Position numbers and translations under genes: made by a program. From Pyrinomonadaceae bacterium (GTDB lineage: Bacteria > Acidobacteriota > Blastocatellia > Pyrinomonadales > Pyrinomonadaceae), in the NCBI GenBank assembly GCA_028284415.1, contig JANQRU010000006.1:186001-250000 (forward strand): a stretch of 64,000 nucleotides of DNA. Direction: 5' to 3'. Shown in pieces: positions 1 through 9,246 of the stretch. The notes under the pieces are model-generated. The model worked only from the letters and a program-made list of their open reading frames with translations, did no database searches and was not told the origin of the DNA. Positions within the stretch are counted from its first letter, which is position 1; each line of letters begins with the position of its first letter.

Positions 1-697
1 GCATTGTTTCCGGTCTCGTCGTTGCAACAGTCAAAGTTCTCTTCTGCTCACTCTCCTTAATCGGATACTGCAAATAATAAAGCTTTCCGTCCTTCTTCTC
101 TTTATCTTCAACTTCGAGATCAGACAAAACTGTCTCGTCTTTCGGACACCAATTTACGATTCTCGCACCGCGATAAATATTTCCTTCTTCATATAAAGCA
201 ACGAAAACATTGCGAACAGCTTTTGATAAACCTTCGTCCATCGTAAAGGCTTCGCGTGACCAATCAACCGAAATTCCCTCACGGCGAATTTGTTTGAGAA
301 TCGTTCCGCCATATTGTTCTTTCCAATCCCAGACTTTTTTTGTAAACGCCTCCCTGCCGATATCTTGCGGAGTTTTACCTTCATCTTTTTTGAGCTGACG
401 TGTAACCATCAGTTGAGTCGAAATTCCCGCGTGATCCATTCCCGGAACAAAAAGCGTGCGAAATCCCTGCATACGTTTGCGGCGAGTCAAAACATCCATA
501 ATCGTATGTTGCAAGGCGTGTCCCATATGCAAACTGCCTGTTACATTTGGTGGTGGAATGACGATTGAGTATTTTTCCGCATCGGGATTCTCATTGATTT
601 CGGGGCGAAAACATCCATTTTCCTCCCAGCGTTGATAGTGACTTTCTTCGGCTTCTTTCGGGTTATATTGTTTTGATAATTCCATTTTCGTGTTCAT
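1..697 (-). CDS. valS: Valyl-tRNA synthetase, N-terminal part (runs off window)
   Basis: Class I aminoacyl-tRNA synthetase that charges tRNA-Val in the cytoplasm. Only the first 232 codons are here; the gene continues past base 1. The HIGH signature appears as HMGH (about residues 57-60) inside PPPNVTGSLHMGHAL, followed by PGMDHAGISTQ, a combination typical of ValS. The start is placed at the ATG at 697; a second in-frame ATG at 685 (MELSKQYN) is equally possible because neither has a clear Shine-Dalgarno sequence. A terminator-like hairpin lies between this gene and the response regulator upstream, so valS probably has its own promoter in 698-768. Identification is firm; the start is uncertain by four codons. 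Confidence 0.95.
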   Translation of the reverse strand, partial: MNTKMELSKQYNPKEAEESHYQRWEENGCFRPEINENPDAEKYSIVIPPPNVTGSLHMGHALQHTIMDVLTRRKRMQGFRTLFVPGMDHAGISTQLMVTRQLKKDEGKTPQDIGREAFTKKVWDWKEQYGGTILKQIRREGISVDWSREAFTMDEGLSKAVRNVFVALYEEGNIYRGARIVNWCPKDETVLSDLEVEDKEKKDGKLYYLQYPIKESEQKRTLTVATTRPETM

Positions 698-768
698 TCT
701 GACTTTAATAATGTTTGTTGATTCTAAACAAACTAGTAATTATTTTCTATCTAAGATATTCAAAAATA

Positions 769-807
769 AAAGGTTAGTTTTAATCTCGAAAGAAAAAACT
801 AACCTTT
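769..807 (-). terminator. Rho-independent terminator after the long response regulator
   Basis: A 13-bp perfect stem (769-781 pairing with 795-807) is followed on the minus strand by a T-rich tract. It sits 24 bases beyond the stop codon of the response regulator gene and separates it from valS. Confidence 0.75.
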
Positions 808-830
808 ATAAAGAAATATTTTTTTGAACC

Positions 831-2480
831 TTAATCTTTCATTTTTTCTTCCGCCATTTTTTTGATTATTAAGTCCGCCATTTGCGGAACGACTTCCCAA
901 GCAATTTCTTTAATGGCTCGCTCGGAAAGTTTTTCGACGACTTTTTGTGTGATAATTTCTACCATCTCAATTGAAATAGTTTGTTCTATTACTTCTTTCG
1001 TATTTTCATTTACAGCTTTCGGCGTAGATTCTTGCTCACGTTCTTCTTCACTTACAGGTTCATTAACTGCATCTTCTTCCACTTGCTCTGTGACTTCAGC
1101 TACTGGAGAAACTTCTTGATTTTCTAATCCATCTACTTGGGCAGTTTCTGGAGCAACTTCTTCCTGTTCTTCCGAAATGGCTTGTTCTTGCTCTTCTTCA
1201 ACCTCTTCCTGTTCAGAAACATCAGATTGTGCTTCTTCTTCAGGTAAATCCATCGGTGGAAGTTCAAGCAAATTCATTTCATCCAATTCCAAAACAGATG
1301 CCGCTTCGGGTATCGGAAGTTCAGCTGTTTTCTCTCCGTCATTTTCACCAAACTCGGCGAATGCAACTGATGCAGGGCTTGGTTGAGACTCAAATTCTTC
1401 TACATTTTCAACCTCATCAGAAAGCTCTTCTTCAGAACTTTCAACAACAGGTGTAAATTCAAAATCTTTTTCAACAGTTTCCTCTGATTCGGATGTGAAA
1501 TCAAAACTTTCCTCTGAATCTTCTATTTCTACTTCGTCTTCGACATCTTCAACTGCTTCCAGTTCTTGTGTGTCAATAAAATCCTGATTTTCTTCACCAA
1601 TAAGTTCTTCAGTGTCATCCTCACTTGATTCATCATCTGCATAAAGTGTCGTATCACTATCTGGTTCATTTTCAGATAGCTCCATTTCTCTATACATATC
1701 AGATTCTTCTTCCTCAGAAATAATTGATTCTTCTTCTGATTCAATTTCTTCTGTGGCAAATAACTCATCTGAATCTGTTTCATTTGATTCATTGATTTCT
1801 TCCCCTACTTCCAAATCTGATTGGCTATCAGGATAATCAACTTCGGATTGGGAAGTTTCTGCCTCAACTACATCCCTTGTTGGTTCGGGAGAAGATTCGA
1901 ATCTTGCTACATCGTTTACAGGTAAACTACCAACCTGATCGGTTTGAATCATTTCATCATCAATACCGGGTTCGCCATAATCAGCAAACTCATCATGAAC
2001 CTCAGCTTCAGTTTCAAAACTGTCTGTATCATCATCAATCAAAATTTCTTCAGTTGTATCAAAAGATGAAACAGATGATTCAGAATTGTCTGAGTTTTCA
2101 GAGTTTTCGCCGTTCGGATCTAATAAAAACGTTACTTTATCAACTAATTGGCTGATTGATTGAAATGGTTTTGTTAAATAATCATCCGCACCGACTCTTT
2201 TTGCTTCGTCTTCGTCAAATGGTTCAAAAGAACCAACCAGTAAAATTACCGGAGTGCTGCCAGATGTATCTTTAATTTTTTCGCAAATTTCGTAACCATT
2301 TAAGCCGGGCATATTTACGTCTGCCAAAACCAAATCGGGTGCATCTTCCCGCAATTTGTCCATTGCAGAGTTGCCATCCCCAACAGATATAACCTCAATG
2401 CCTTCATCGGCAAAGGTTAAATTAACTACCTTTTGGATTGTGATTGAATCGTCTGCTAATAACAGTTTACGTTTGGACAC
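831..2480 (-). CDS. Response regulator with long acidic linker and C-terminal helical domain
   Basis: A receiver domain occupies about residues 1-125: LLLADDSITIQ gives the acidic pocket, LVLADVNMPG the phospho-acceptor Asp, LTKPF the conserved Lys. It is followed by roughly 340 residues extremely rich in Glu, Asp and Ser, then about 50 helical residues (EIAWEVVPQMADLIIKKMAE) of a kind I recall at the C-termini of some deltaproteobacterial and acidobacterial response regulators; loosely like PopZ-type helices, which I cannot confirm. No DNA-binding or enzymatic output domain is visible. An upstream ATG at 2507 is possible, but a GTG at 2480 is preferred because AAGGAG lies nine bases before it and it begins right at the receiver domain (549 aa). 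Downstream in the same direction as another receiver gene. Confidence 0.8.
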   Translation of the reverse strand: MSKRKLLLADDSITIQKVVNLTFADEGIEVISVGDGNSAMDKLREDAPDLVLADVNMPGLNGYEICEKIKDTSGSTPVILLVGSFEPFDEDEAKRVGADDYLTKPFQSISQLVDKVTFLLDPNGENSENSDNSESSVSSFDTTEEILIDDDTDSFETEAEVHDEFADYGEPGIDDEMIQTDQVGSLPVNDVARFESSPEPTRDVVEAETSQSEVDYPDSQSDLEVGEEINESNETDSDELFATEEIESEEESIISEEEESDMYREMELSENEPDSDTTLYADDESSEDDTEELIGEENQDFIDTQELEAVEDVEDEVEIEDSEESFDFTSESEETVEKDFEFTPVVESSEEELSDEVENVEEFESQPSPASVAFAEFGENDGEKTAELPIPEAASVLELDEMNLLELPPMDLPEEEAQSDVSEQEEVEEEQEQAISEEQEEVAPETAQVDGLENQEVSPVAEVTEQVEEDAVNEPVSEEEREQESTPKAVNENTKEVIEQTISIEMVEIITQKVVEKLSERAIKEIAWEVVPQMADLIIKKMAEEKMKD

Positions 2481-2597
2481 GAAAATTTGCTCCTTAAAAA
2501 TTATCAAAATGATGAAAAATATTTTATCTCATTACAGATAATTTTGTTTTGAAAAATTAACACTCGTCATTGTATTACGTCAAGAAAATTTTATTAG

Positions 2598-3011
2598 TTA
2601 TGCATCTTTTTTTGCCTTTCTTTTTTGAAGCGACATTTGCAACATAACTTTTAGCTGGGATGTAGTAAAAGGTTTTGGTAAAAAAGCTATTGCTCCGGCA
2701 GCAAAACTTTCTGATGACAATCTCGGATTTTGTTCAGCAGTCATCATAATAACGGGGATGTTCATAAGTTTTTTTTCTGACTGCATAAATTTCACAAGTT
2801 CTGTCCCCTGTATGTAAGGCATTACAACGTCAAAAATAGCCGCTTCAAAATGGGCTTCTGACTGCAATAATTTATAAGCTTCTTTTCCGTCACGTGCAGA
2901 AATTACCGTGTATCCTTCTTTTTCAACAATGGCTTTTACAAGCCTTAAAATTGCCGGATCATCATCAGCGACTAAAACCTTTTTTTGAACTTCATTTTGT
3001 TCTTCACTCAT
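2598..3011 (-). CDS. Single-domain response regulator (CheY-like)
   Basis: 137 aa consisting only of a receiver domain: VLVADDDPAIL holds the acidic pair, AAIFDVVMP the phospho-acceptor Asp, VIMMTAEQ the Thr switch region and FLPKPF the conserved Lys. There is no output domain, so it presumably passes phosphate on or acts by protein contact. It lies between pdxA and the long response regulator, all on the minus strand with short gaps, and may share their transcript. No histidine kinase is encoded nearby, so the partner is unknown. The Lys-rich tail (SLQKRKAKKDA) is unremarkable. Confidence 0.85.
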   Translation of the reverse strand: MSEEQNEVQKKVLVADDDPAILRLVKAIVEKEGYTVISARDGKEAYKLLQSEAHFEAAIFDVVMPYIQGTELVKFMQSEKKLMNIPVIMMTAEQNPRLSSESFAAGAIAFLPKPFTTSQLKVMLQMSLQKRKAKKDA

Positions 3012-3060
3012 TATAAAAATTTACCTTATGTTTGATGTCAATGTCCATCATAACAGACAT

Positions 3061-4110
3061 TTACAATTCAAGACGAATTTTAGCTAAATCAGCCGCTAAT
3101 TTTATTGCAACTTTAAGACTTTCTGAGTCAGCAATATTCTTTCCGGCTATATCAAAAGCTGTTCCATGGTCAACCGATGTTCTAATCAGAGGTAAACCCA
3201 AAGTAACATTTACAGAAGCTCCAAATGATAGACATTTTACAGCAATCGTAGCTTGATCGTGATAGCAAGCAATAACTCCATCAAACTCGCCCTGATACGC
3301 CCTTAAAAAAATGGTGTCAGGAGAAAAAGCACCGCTTACGTCAATTCCAAACTTTTCCCTACATTCTTTGATTGCAGGCTCTATTTCTTTTGCTTCTTCG
3401 CTGCCAAACATCCCAAATTCTGAAGCATGTGGATTCAGCCCGGCAACTGCAAGCCTTATGTCTTTTTTCAAGAGCTTTTTGAGTTCTTGTTCAGAAAATC
3501 TTATCAGTTCAACAAGGTTATCTTTTTTCACTATCTCAATAGCTTTTTTCAAAGAAACATGTGTCGAAAGCAAAACAACTCGTAATTTATTGGCAAAAAA
3601 GCTCATTGCAAAGTCTTTAGTTTTTGTCAGTTCAGCTAAAAACTCTGTGTGACCCGGGAAATTATAGCCTCCCATATTTATGGATTTTTTGTTTATGGGA
3701 GCAGTCGTTATTGCATCAATCTGTTTGGATTTCCAAAGAGATACTGCTGTTTCGATATACTCAGCAGAAGCCTTACCTGCAACTGAGGATTCTTCTCCTG
3801 TTGGAAAATCATCTTGAAGATTGTCTAAATTGTAAAATATCGGCAAATCTGATTTAGAGGGGAGATTGTCACCTACTTTTACTTCGGTATATTCGAGTTC
3901 TTTGCCTATTTTCTTAGCTGTATCAAAAAAATATGAGCTATCGCCAATAATAATTGGCTGACAAATTTTATTTAATTCGCCGTCGTGAAGTGATTTGGCA
4001 ATTATTTCCCCACCAATTCCGGCAGGGTCTCCCATCGTTATACCAATTTTGGGTAAGTATTTATTTTGTGTTGTTTCTGTTGGGGGTACTTCGTTTCTTT
4101 TATTATTCAC
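3061..4110 (-). CDS. pdxA: 4-hydroxythreonine-4-phosphate dehydrogenase
   Basis: 349 aa. PdxA oxidises 4-phosphohydroxy-L-threonine, giving the intermediate that PdxJ uses to make pyridoxine 5'-phosphate. Family motifs are clear: GITMGDPAGIGGEI at the N-terminus, TAPINKKSINMGGYNFPGHT in the middle, and metal-binding His residues in GHTEFLAEL and ACYHDQATIAVK. Length fits the family (about 330) with a 20-residue N-terminal extension. The start is four bases after the stop of the Hfq-like gene, so the two are almost certainly co-transcribed and possibly translationally coupled. Placement downstream of ftsZ is unusual, and nothing else from vitamin B6 synthesis is nearby. Confidence 0.95.
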   Translation of the reverse strand: MNNKRNEVPPTETTQNKYLPKIGITMGDPAGIGGEIIAKSLHDGELNKICQPIIIGDSSYFFDTAKKIGKELEYTEVKVGDNLPSKSDLPIFYNLDNLQDDFPTGEESSVAGKASAEYIETAVSLWKSKQIDAITTAPINKKSINMGGYNFPGHTEFLAELTKTKDFAMSFFANKLRVVLLSTHVSLKKAIEIVKKDNLVELIRFSEQELKKLLKKDIRLAVAGLNPHASEFGMFGSEEAKEIEPAIKECREKFGIDVSGAFSPDTIFLRAYQGEFDGVIACYHDQATIAVKCLSFGASVNVTLGLPLIRTSVDHGTAFDIAGKNIADSESLKVAIKLAADLAKIRLEL

Positions 4111-4114
4111 CTAC

Positions 4115-4405
4115 TTAATTGTAATCGCGTTCTTCTGCCTTGAAGAGATACTTTATATTTTGCTTGAGAAGCAAAAGGTTTGGAGCGTCATCTCTGTGAA
4201 TTTTTAATGCCCCTTTATCATACCATTCAATAGTTCCAACAATTTCTTCTCCATCTTGCAAAATGATAACCATCTCGGTGTGTCCATCCATTTGCTTTTT
4301 GTAATAATACGTTTCAGCAAGAGTTTCGACAGGGGGTGGTTGTTTTTTGCGCGAACTATCGTAACGCTTATTAGCATACTTTCTTGAGCTGTATTTTTCT
4401 TTCAT
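4115..4405 (-). CDS. Hfq/Sm-like RNA-binding protein
   Basis: 96 aa. Residues about 30-90 read as a bacterial Sm fold: [11 protein letters not shown], then [20 protein letters not shown] (Sm1-like) and [17 protein letters not shown] (Sm2-like, normally KHAIS in classical Hfq). The N-terminal 28 residues are strongly basic ([19 protein letters not shown]) and could add RNA contacts. Classical Hfq rings bridge small RNAs and mRNAs; divergent Hfq-like proteins such as this are known in several non-proteobacterial phyla, some with different functions. It lies 70 bases after ftsZ and 4 bases before pdxA on the same strand. Fold assignment is fairly secure, RNA-chaperone function inferred. Confidence 0.75.
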   Translation of the reverse strand: MKEKYSSRKYANKRYDSSRKKQPPPVETLAETYYYKKQMDGHTEMVIILQDGEEIVGTIEWYDKGALKIHRDDAPNLLLLKQNIKYLFKAEERDYN

Positions 4406-4475
4406 AGCTTCGTCTCTTGAGTCCGCGAGGCTTAATTTTCAAAATCACAAAAAGTAAGAAACACAAGCAAAAAGA

Positions 4476-5627
4476 TTAATCTGCTTGTCGGCGAATAAAT
4501 GTGGGAACATCTAAATCCTCTTTTGTAGCTTCATTTTGGTTGACTGTATTTTGCACATTCGGTCTAACCTGAAAATTTTGTCCGACAGCTTGAGTATCTA
4601 CTTTATCTTGATTTGGATTTTCAATAATTGCAACTTGATTTTCAAAACCGGTTGCGATGACAGTGATTTTCACTTCATCTTCATTACCGCCGCTGTAAAC
4701 TGTACCAAAGATTATATTTGCATCTTCATGTGCTTCATCATGAACTAAAGCAATTGCTTCTTCTATCTCATTAAGAGGTGTATTTTCTGAACCAGTAATA
4801 TTTATCAATGCACCTTTTGCACCTTTTATAGAGTTTTCTTCAAGAAGTTTTGAATCAATCGCAGCTTTCATAGCTTTGATAGCTGCACCATCACCTGTTC
4901 CATGACCGATCCCCATCAATGCAACACCCATTCCTTTCATAACTGATTTAACATCAGCAAAATCGAGGTTGATAATTCCCGGAACAGTAATCAAATCTGA
5001 AATCCCCTGGACGGCTTGTAATAAAATGTCATCGGCTCTTTGGAAAGCTTCTTTGATAGAAATTTTCTCTTCGACTTCTTTTAACTTGGAATTTGGAATG
5101 GTAATTATTGTATCAACACATCCACGCAATTCAGCCAAACCTTTTTCAGCTTGCTTCATGCGTTTTTTACCTTCTACCCCAAAAGGCTTTGTGACAACAG
5201 CGACAGTTAAAGCTCCCATTTCAATAGCTAAAGCAGCGATTACTGGAGCAGCTCCGGTTCCTGTTCCACCACCCAGTCCGGTAGTCACAAAAACCATATC
5301 AGAATCTTCCAGCACATCCATTATTTTTTCAGTATCTTCAATTGCCGCTTCGCGCCCGATGTTTGGATCAGCCCCTGCTCCCAAACCGCGAGTTAAACGT
5401 GATCCAAGTTGAATTTTAATCGGAGCTTGTGAATCATTGAGTGCCTGTACATCTGTATTTGCTACGATAAATTCAACATTTTGGACTCCAGCTTCGATCA
5501 TTCGATTGACCGCGTTTCCGCCACCACCGCCAACACCGATAACCTTGATTTTCGCACCGGTTACTGGTGGCTCATCCATAAATATTTTTATTCCATTATT
5601 TGTGCTTTGAAGACCGTCCGTTGTCAT
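4476..5627 (-). CDS. ftsZ: Cell division protein FtsZ
   Basis: 383 aa tubulin-like GTPase that polymerises into the Z-ring. The tubulin signature GGGTGTG is at residues 119-125, the N-terminal nucleotide loop [13 protein letters not shown] at about 31-43, and the T7 synergy-type region around [11 protein letters not shown]. The body ends near residue 325 and is followed by a short linker and a conserved C-terminal peptide [11 protein letters not shown] that binds FtsA. The start is supported by AAGGAAG a few bases upstream. A 149-base gap separates it from ftsA, the largest inside the dcw cluster, so ftsZ may also have its own promoter as in many bacteria. Confidence 0.98.
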   Translation of the reverse strand: MTTDGLQSTNNGIKIFMDEPPVTGAKIKVIGVGGGGGNAVNRMIEAGVQNVEFIVANTDVQALNDSQAPIKIQLGSRLTRGLGAGADPNIGREAAIEDTEKIMDVLEDSDMVFVTTGLGGGTGTGAAPVIAALAIEMGALTVAVVTKPFGVEGKKRMKQAEKGLAELRGCVDTIITIPNSKLKEVEEKISIKEAFQRADDILLQAVQGISDLITVPGIINLDFADVKSVMKGMGVALMGIGHGTGDGAAIKAMKAAIDSKLLEENSIKGAKGALINITGSENTPLNEIEEAIALVHDEAHEDANIIFGTVYSGGNEDEVKITVIATGFENQVAIIENPNQDKVDTQAVGQNFQVRPNVQNTVNQNEATKEDLDVPTFIRRQAD

Positions 5628-5776
5628 TATAATTGCTTCCTTTTTATTAAATAAATAGAACTTGTGATGTATATTTCAGAGGAAAAGTGCTTTTTTATTA
5701 TTTCAACAAGATATAGTGCCTATGGCGAAATAGCATACAACGATTTGGGGTTAAAAATCTAGTCGAAATGTTAAAT

Positions 5777-7018
5777 TTATCTAAATTTTCCTCTAAAATT
5801 TTCAAACCATTCAGCAACTTTGCGAGTAGGTGACTTTCCGCCTAAGTTATACTCGCGAATTTGCGAACGCATTGAAGATAAAGCAAGTCCTGTAGCCACA
5901 GTCCATTCGGGACTTTCCAGTTCATCCAATAACCCCCCAAAAAGTCTTTTTTGGGGAAATCCAACTCTTGTAGGGGCATCAAAAACTTGTTCAGCAACTT
6001 CTACCATTCCGCGAATTGTAGAAGTTCCTCCAGTCAAAATCACACCACTCGAAATTTGTGATGTAGCACTTGCTACTTCCTGAGCAATGTGTTGCAAAAG
6101 TTCAATGCCACGAGGCTGTAAAATGTCACAAAGAATCTCTTTTGTAAGCTGTCGTGTTTCGCTTCTGCCAACGGGGGTAATCTCTATAATTTGTTGTTTC
6201 TCTTCCTCATCCATCAGATAGCCAGCAATGCAACCCATTTTACGCTTTAGTTGCTCTGCTTGAGGAATAGAAACTCTTAGCCCAGTCGCAATATCTTTCG
6301 TAAAATGCATCCCTCCAAATGGGAAAACAGCAGTATGCTGTACAGCTCCGCGACCAAAAATCATTAAACTTGTTATTTCTGCACCGATATTTACTAAAGC
6401 ACAACCATATTCTCTATCTTCGTCCGACAAGGTGCTCGTTGCTGCCGCCAAAGGCTCTAGCATCATCTCTTCGATCTCAAGACCTGAATCGTGAACCGCC
6501 TTAATAATGTTTTGACCGCCCGCACTTGGGCTTGTCACTATATGAACAAGAGCCTCCAGCCTTGAACCTCTCATTCCAATTGGTTCAATAATTCCATCTT
6601 GACCATCAATTATGAATTCCTGAGGCAAACGGTCGGCGATTTCCCACCCAGCAGGAAGTTGTATTGCACTGGCAGAATCAATAGCTCTTTCGACATCTTC
6701 AGTTGTTATTTCACGTCCAGCACCGGCAACTGCTACAACTCCACTCTTATTTTCTCCTCTAAGATGTTCTCCAGAGAGATTTACAGTTGCCATCTGAGCT
6801 TCTAAACCGCTCATACGCTCAGCTTCATCAACTGCTTTTTTTATTGATTCAATGACAGCATTTGTAGTTGTTACGATTCCGCGTCGGAGTCCTCTGGATT
6901 CAGCCTGTCCAAATCCGACGATAACCATTTTCCCATCATCGCCTGCTTCACCAATCACGCAACGAACACGGCTGGTTCCGATATCTAATCCTACTGCTTG
7001 TATAGAATGATTTATCAT
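5777..7018 (-). CDS. ftsA: Cell division protein FtsA
   Basis: 413 aa actin-like ATPase that tethers FtsZ to the membrane. Phosphate-1 region AVGLDIGTSRVRCVIGE at the N-terminus, the FtsA-specific SHS2/1C subdomain (VNLSGEHLRG, then the IDGQDGIIEPIGMRGSRLEA region), phosphate-2 region ALVNIGAEITSL and adenosine motif VILTGGTSTIRGM are all present. The C-terminal helix RKVAEWFENFRGKFR is a clear amphipathic membrane-targeting sequence. Eight bases separate it from ftsQ upstream. Ordinary length and composition; no anomalies seen. Confidence 0.97.
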   Translation of the reverse strand: MINHSIQAVGLDIGTSRVRCVIGEAGDDGKMVIVGFGQAESRGLRRGIVTTTNAVIESIKKAVDEAERMSGLEAQMATVNLSGEHLRGENKSGVVAVAGAGREITTEDVERAIDSASAIQLPAGWEIADRLPQEFIIDGQDGIIEPIGMRGSRLEALVHIVTSPSAGGQNIIKAVHDSGLEIEEMMLEPLAAATSTLSDEDREYGCALVNIGAEITSLMIFGRGAVQHTAVFPFGGMHFTKDIATGLRVSIPQAEQLKRKMGCIAGYLMDEEEKQQIIEITPVGRSETRQLTKEILCDILQPRGIELLQHIAQEVASATSQISSGVILTGGTSTIRGMVEVAEQVFDAPTRVGFPQKRLFGGLLDELESPEWTVATGLALSSMRSQIREYNLGGKSPTRKVAEWFENFRGKFR

Positions 7019-7026
7019 TTTTTTAT

Positions 7027-7851
7027 TTAGGAATCTCGATAAACAATGATTGGATTAACTCCACTCATAATTGCACCTTGGACACGATTGCCTTTTCCTG
7101 CAATAACTTCTAAACCTTCCTGCAAACGCTTCTTGAATTTCTCCTTTCCAAGAGAAATAGTTACGTTTTCTCCAGAATCAACTACCACAGCCTCGGGGTC
7201 TTTAAGATCAGCTAAATTAACAGCTACAACTCTATCGGCTAAATCATATTCTTGCCATTCTTTTTTCAATTCTAAATAAAGTTGGATTCTCTTTTTGTTG
7301 TTTTCTTTTGCTTTTTCCGTGTCTTCATCATTCCAACCAAACATTGTGAACGACGGACGTTTATCTTCTGAATTTACACGTCCAAGAATTGTAGCTTCTT
7401 CATCTACCCAATAGTCTTTACCGTCAAGCCTAACTACAGCCTTCGGATCTCTTTCATCAACGATAACCTGAATCGAATCAGGCAAAACTCTTGAGACACT
7501 TACATCCTTTGCGTACTTAAATTTTTTGACCTCTTTTTTTATTGCGTCGAGATCAGCATTCCAAACGCCTGTTTTAACCGTTAAAGTTTTTACAATGGCT
7601 TCAATCTTTTCTTGTGGGATATTTTCAACTCCTTTTAACTCGACAGTCTCAATATCGAAAAAAGAAGAGGCTGTAGCGGTTCTATATCCCATAAACATCA
7701 GTAAACCTAAACAAAATAAAATACAAAAAATGAAAAACATCGGGACAAAAAAGTTAGCAATTTTACTCGAACTTTTTTTGCTTCTTGTGGTTCTTCTTTT
7801 TCTTGCGGTTGTTCCTGTTTTACGCTTTGTTGTTCTTCTTTTTCTAGCCAT
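7027..7851 (-). CDS. ftsQ: Cell division protein FtsQ (POTRA)
   Basis: 274 aa bitopic membrane protein of the FtsQ/DivIB family. An extremely basic N-terminus of about 30 residues ([20 protein letters not shown]) precedes one membrane segment (about 34-55, [20 protein letters not shown]). The POTRA domain follows: [20 protein letters not shown], then [18 protein letters not shown], and then the beta domain ([12 protein letters not shown]). It links early and late divisome proteins in the periplasm. Its start overlaps the end of murC by eight bases, indicating translational coupling. The cytoplasmic basic tail is much longer than usual and resembles tails on FtsW and FtsI in the same cluster. 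Confidence 0.9.
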   Translation of the reverse strand: MARKRRTTKRKTGTTARKRRTTRSKKSSSKIANFFVPMFFIFCILFCLGLLMFMGYRTATASSFFDIETVELKGVENIPQEKIEAIVKTLTVKTGVWNADLDAIKKEVKKFKYAKDVSVSRVLPDSIQVIVDERDPKAVVRLDGKDYWVDEEATILGRVNSEDKRPSFTMFGWNDEDTEKAKENNKKRIQLYLELKKEWQEYDLADRVVAVNLADLKDPEAVVVDSGENVTISLGKEKFKKRLQEGLEVIAGKGNRVQGAIMSGVNPIIVYRDS

Positions 7852-9235
7852 GTTTGCTCCTCAAAAGGTCTAAAATTTCATCGGAAAGCTTTGTAATACT
7901 TCCCGCTCCAAGCGTTATAACTAAATCATTAGGTTCCAAGTTATTAACAACATTTTCTGCGGCAGTTTCAACACCACCAATATAATTCACATTTCTATGA
8001 CCGAATTCTTCAATTTTTTCACCTAAAACTTCAGCAGTAATCCCCTCAATAGGCTTTTCACTGGCAGGATATATATCGAGCAAATAAACTACATCCGCAT
8101 TATTAAAGGACGTAGCAAAATCTTCCATTAAGTCTTGAGTGCGAGTATAACGATGTGGTTGAAACACAATAACTATTCTTCTACCATCCGAAGCATTTTT
8201 AGCAGCTTCTAAAGTAGCCAAAATTTCGGTTGGGTGATGTCCATAATCATCAAATACTTTTATATCATTCACTTCACCTTTGTATTGAAAACGTCTGTTT
8301 GCATTCTTAAATTGTGCAAAGGCTTCAGAAATCTTTTCAAATGGAATCTCTAATTCCAGTGCAACAGCAATTGCTGCTAAAGAATTGTAAACATTGTGTT
8401 TTCCGGGAACAGGCAAAACTACCTGACCAAGTTCATCATCGCGTAAATAAACTGTAAAAGTTGAGCCAAAATCTTCATTGAACCTAATATCGTCAGCTGA
8501 TACATCTGCTTGGCGGCTGAAACCGTAAGTTATAATCCGACGCTTTAAGTTTGGAATGATTGACTGTACATTTGGATCATCAAGACACAGTATGTTTGCA
8601 CCGTAGAAAGGAACTTTGTTTGAAAAATCCGTGAAGCATTGCATTACATCATCCATTCCCTTGTATGATTCCATATGCTCACGATCAATATTTGTTACAA
8701 CAGCGATTGTCGGATAAAGCATTAAAAATGAACGATCACTTTCATCTGCCTCAGTTACAAACCAATCACTTTTACCAAGCTTTGCATTTGAGCCGAGTGT
8801 TTCAACAACACCTCCTACAACGGTTGTCGGATCAACTCCGGCGTACCCTAAAACGGTCGCAACCATCGAAGTCGTCGAAGTTTTTCCATGCGAACCTGAA
8901 ACCGCAACAGAATAAGGTTTCAAAGTCATCAATTCCGCAAGCATTTCCGCACGCGGAATAATTGGAATCTTACGGCTTTTTGCTTCAACTATTTCAGGAT
9001 TGTCTTCTTTAATTGCAGATGAATAGACAACCACTTGTGCATCTCCAATATTTTCTGCGGCGTGACCTTCAAAAACTTTTATCTTAAAAAGAGTTTCAAG
9101 TCGAGCCGTATTTTTTGACTTATTTAAATCTGAACCGGTTATATTAAATCCGAGATTACACAAAACCTCAGCGATGCCGGACATCCCGATTCCACCAATC
9201 CCTATAAAATGTATGTTCTTTACGTGTCTAAACAT
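7844..9235 (-). CDS. murC: UDP-N-acetylmuramate--L-alanine ligase
   Basis: 463 aa. Adds L-Ala to UDP-MurNAc, the first amino acid of the peptidoglycan stem peptide. The N-terminal Rossmann loop [14 protein letters not shown], the ATP-binding loop [11 protein letters not shown] (about residue 110), the carbamylated-Lys region and the C-terminal motif [11 protein letters not shown] are all present and specific for MurC. It lies 11 bases after murG and overlaps ftsQ by 8. MurB and Ddl, often next in order, are absent between murC and ftsQ, so they must be encoded elsewhere. Confidence 0.97.
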   Translation of the reverse strand: MFRHVKNIHFIGIGGIGMSGIAEVLCNLGFNITGSDLNKSKNTARLETLFKIKVFEGHAAENIGDAQVVVYSSAIKEDNPEIVEAKSRKIPIIPRAEMLAELMTLKPYSVAVSGSHGKTSTTSMVATVLGYAGVDPTTVVGGVVETLGSNAKLGKSDWFVTEADESDRSFLMLYPTIAVVTNIDREHMESYKGMDDVMQCFTDFSNKVPFYGANILCLDDPNVQSIIPNLKRRIITYGFSRQADVSADDIRFNEDFGSTFTVYLRDDELGQVVLPVPGKHNVYNSLAAIAVALELEIPFEKISEAFAQFKNANRRFQYKGEVNDIKVFDDYGHHPTEILATLEAAKNASDGRRIVIVFQPHRYTRTQDLMEDFATSFNNADVVYLLDIYPASEKPIEGITAEVLGEKIEEFGHRNVNYIGGVETAAENVVNNLEPNDLVITLGAGSITKLSDEILDLLRSKHG

Positions 9236-9246
9236 CTAGTCAATTT

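Noticed and set aside
862-2155. Several plus-strand open frames opposite the acidic response regulator
   Set aside because: They are Ser/Cys- or Gln-rich antisense shadows caused by the repetitive Glu/Asp/Ser codons of the real gene.
4444-4500. Possible terminator right after ftsZ
   Set aside because: Only a short AT-rich palindrome (AGATTAATCT) is present and it overlaps the ftsZ end; not strong enough to call.
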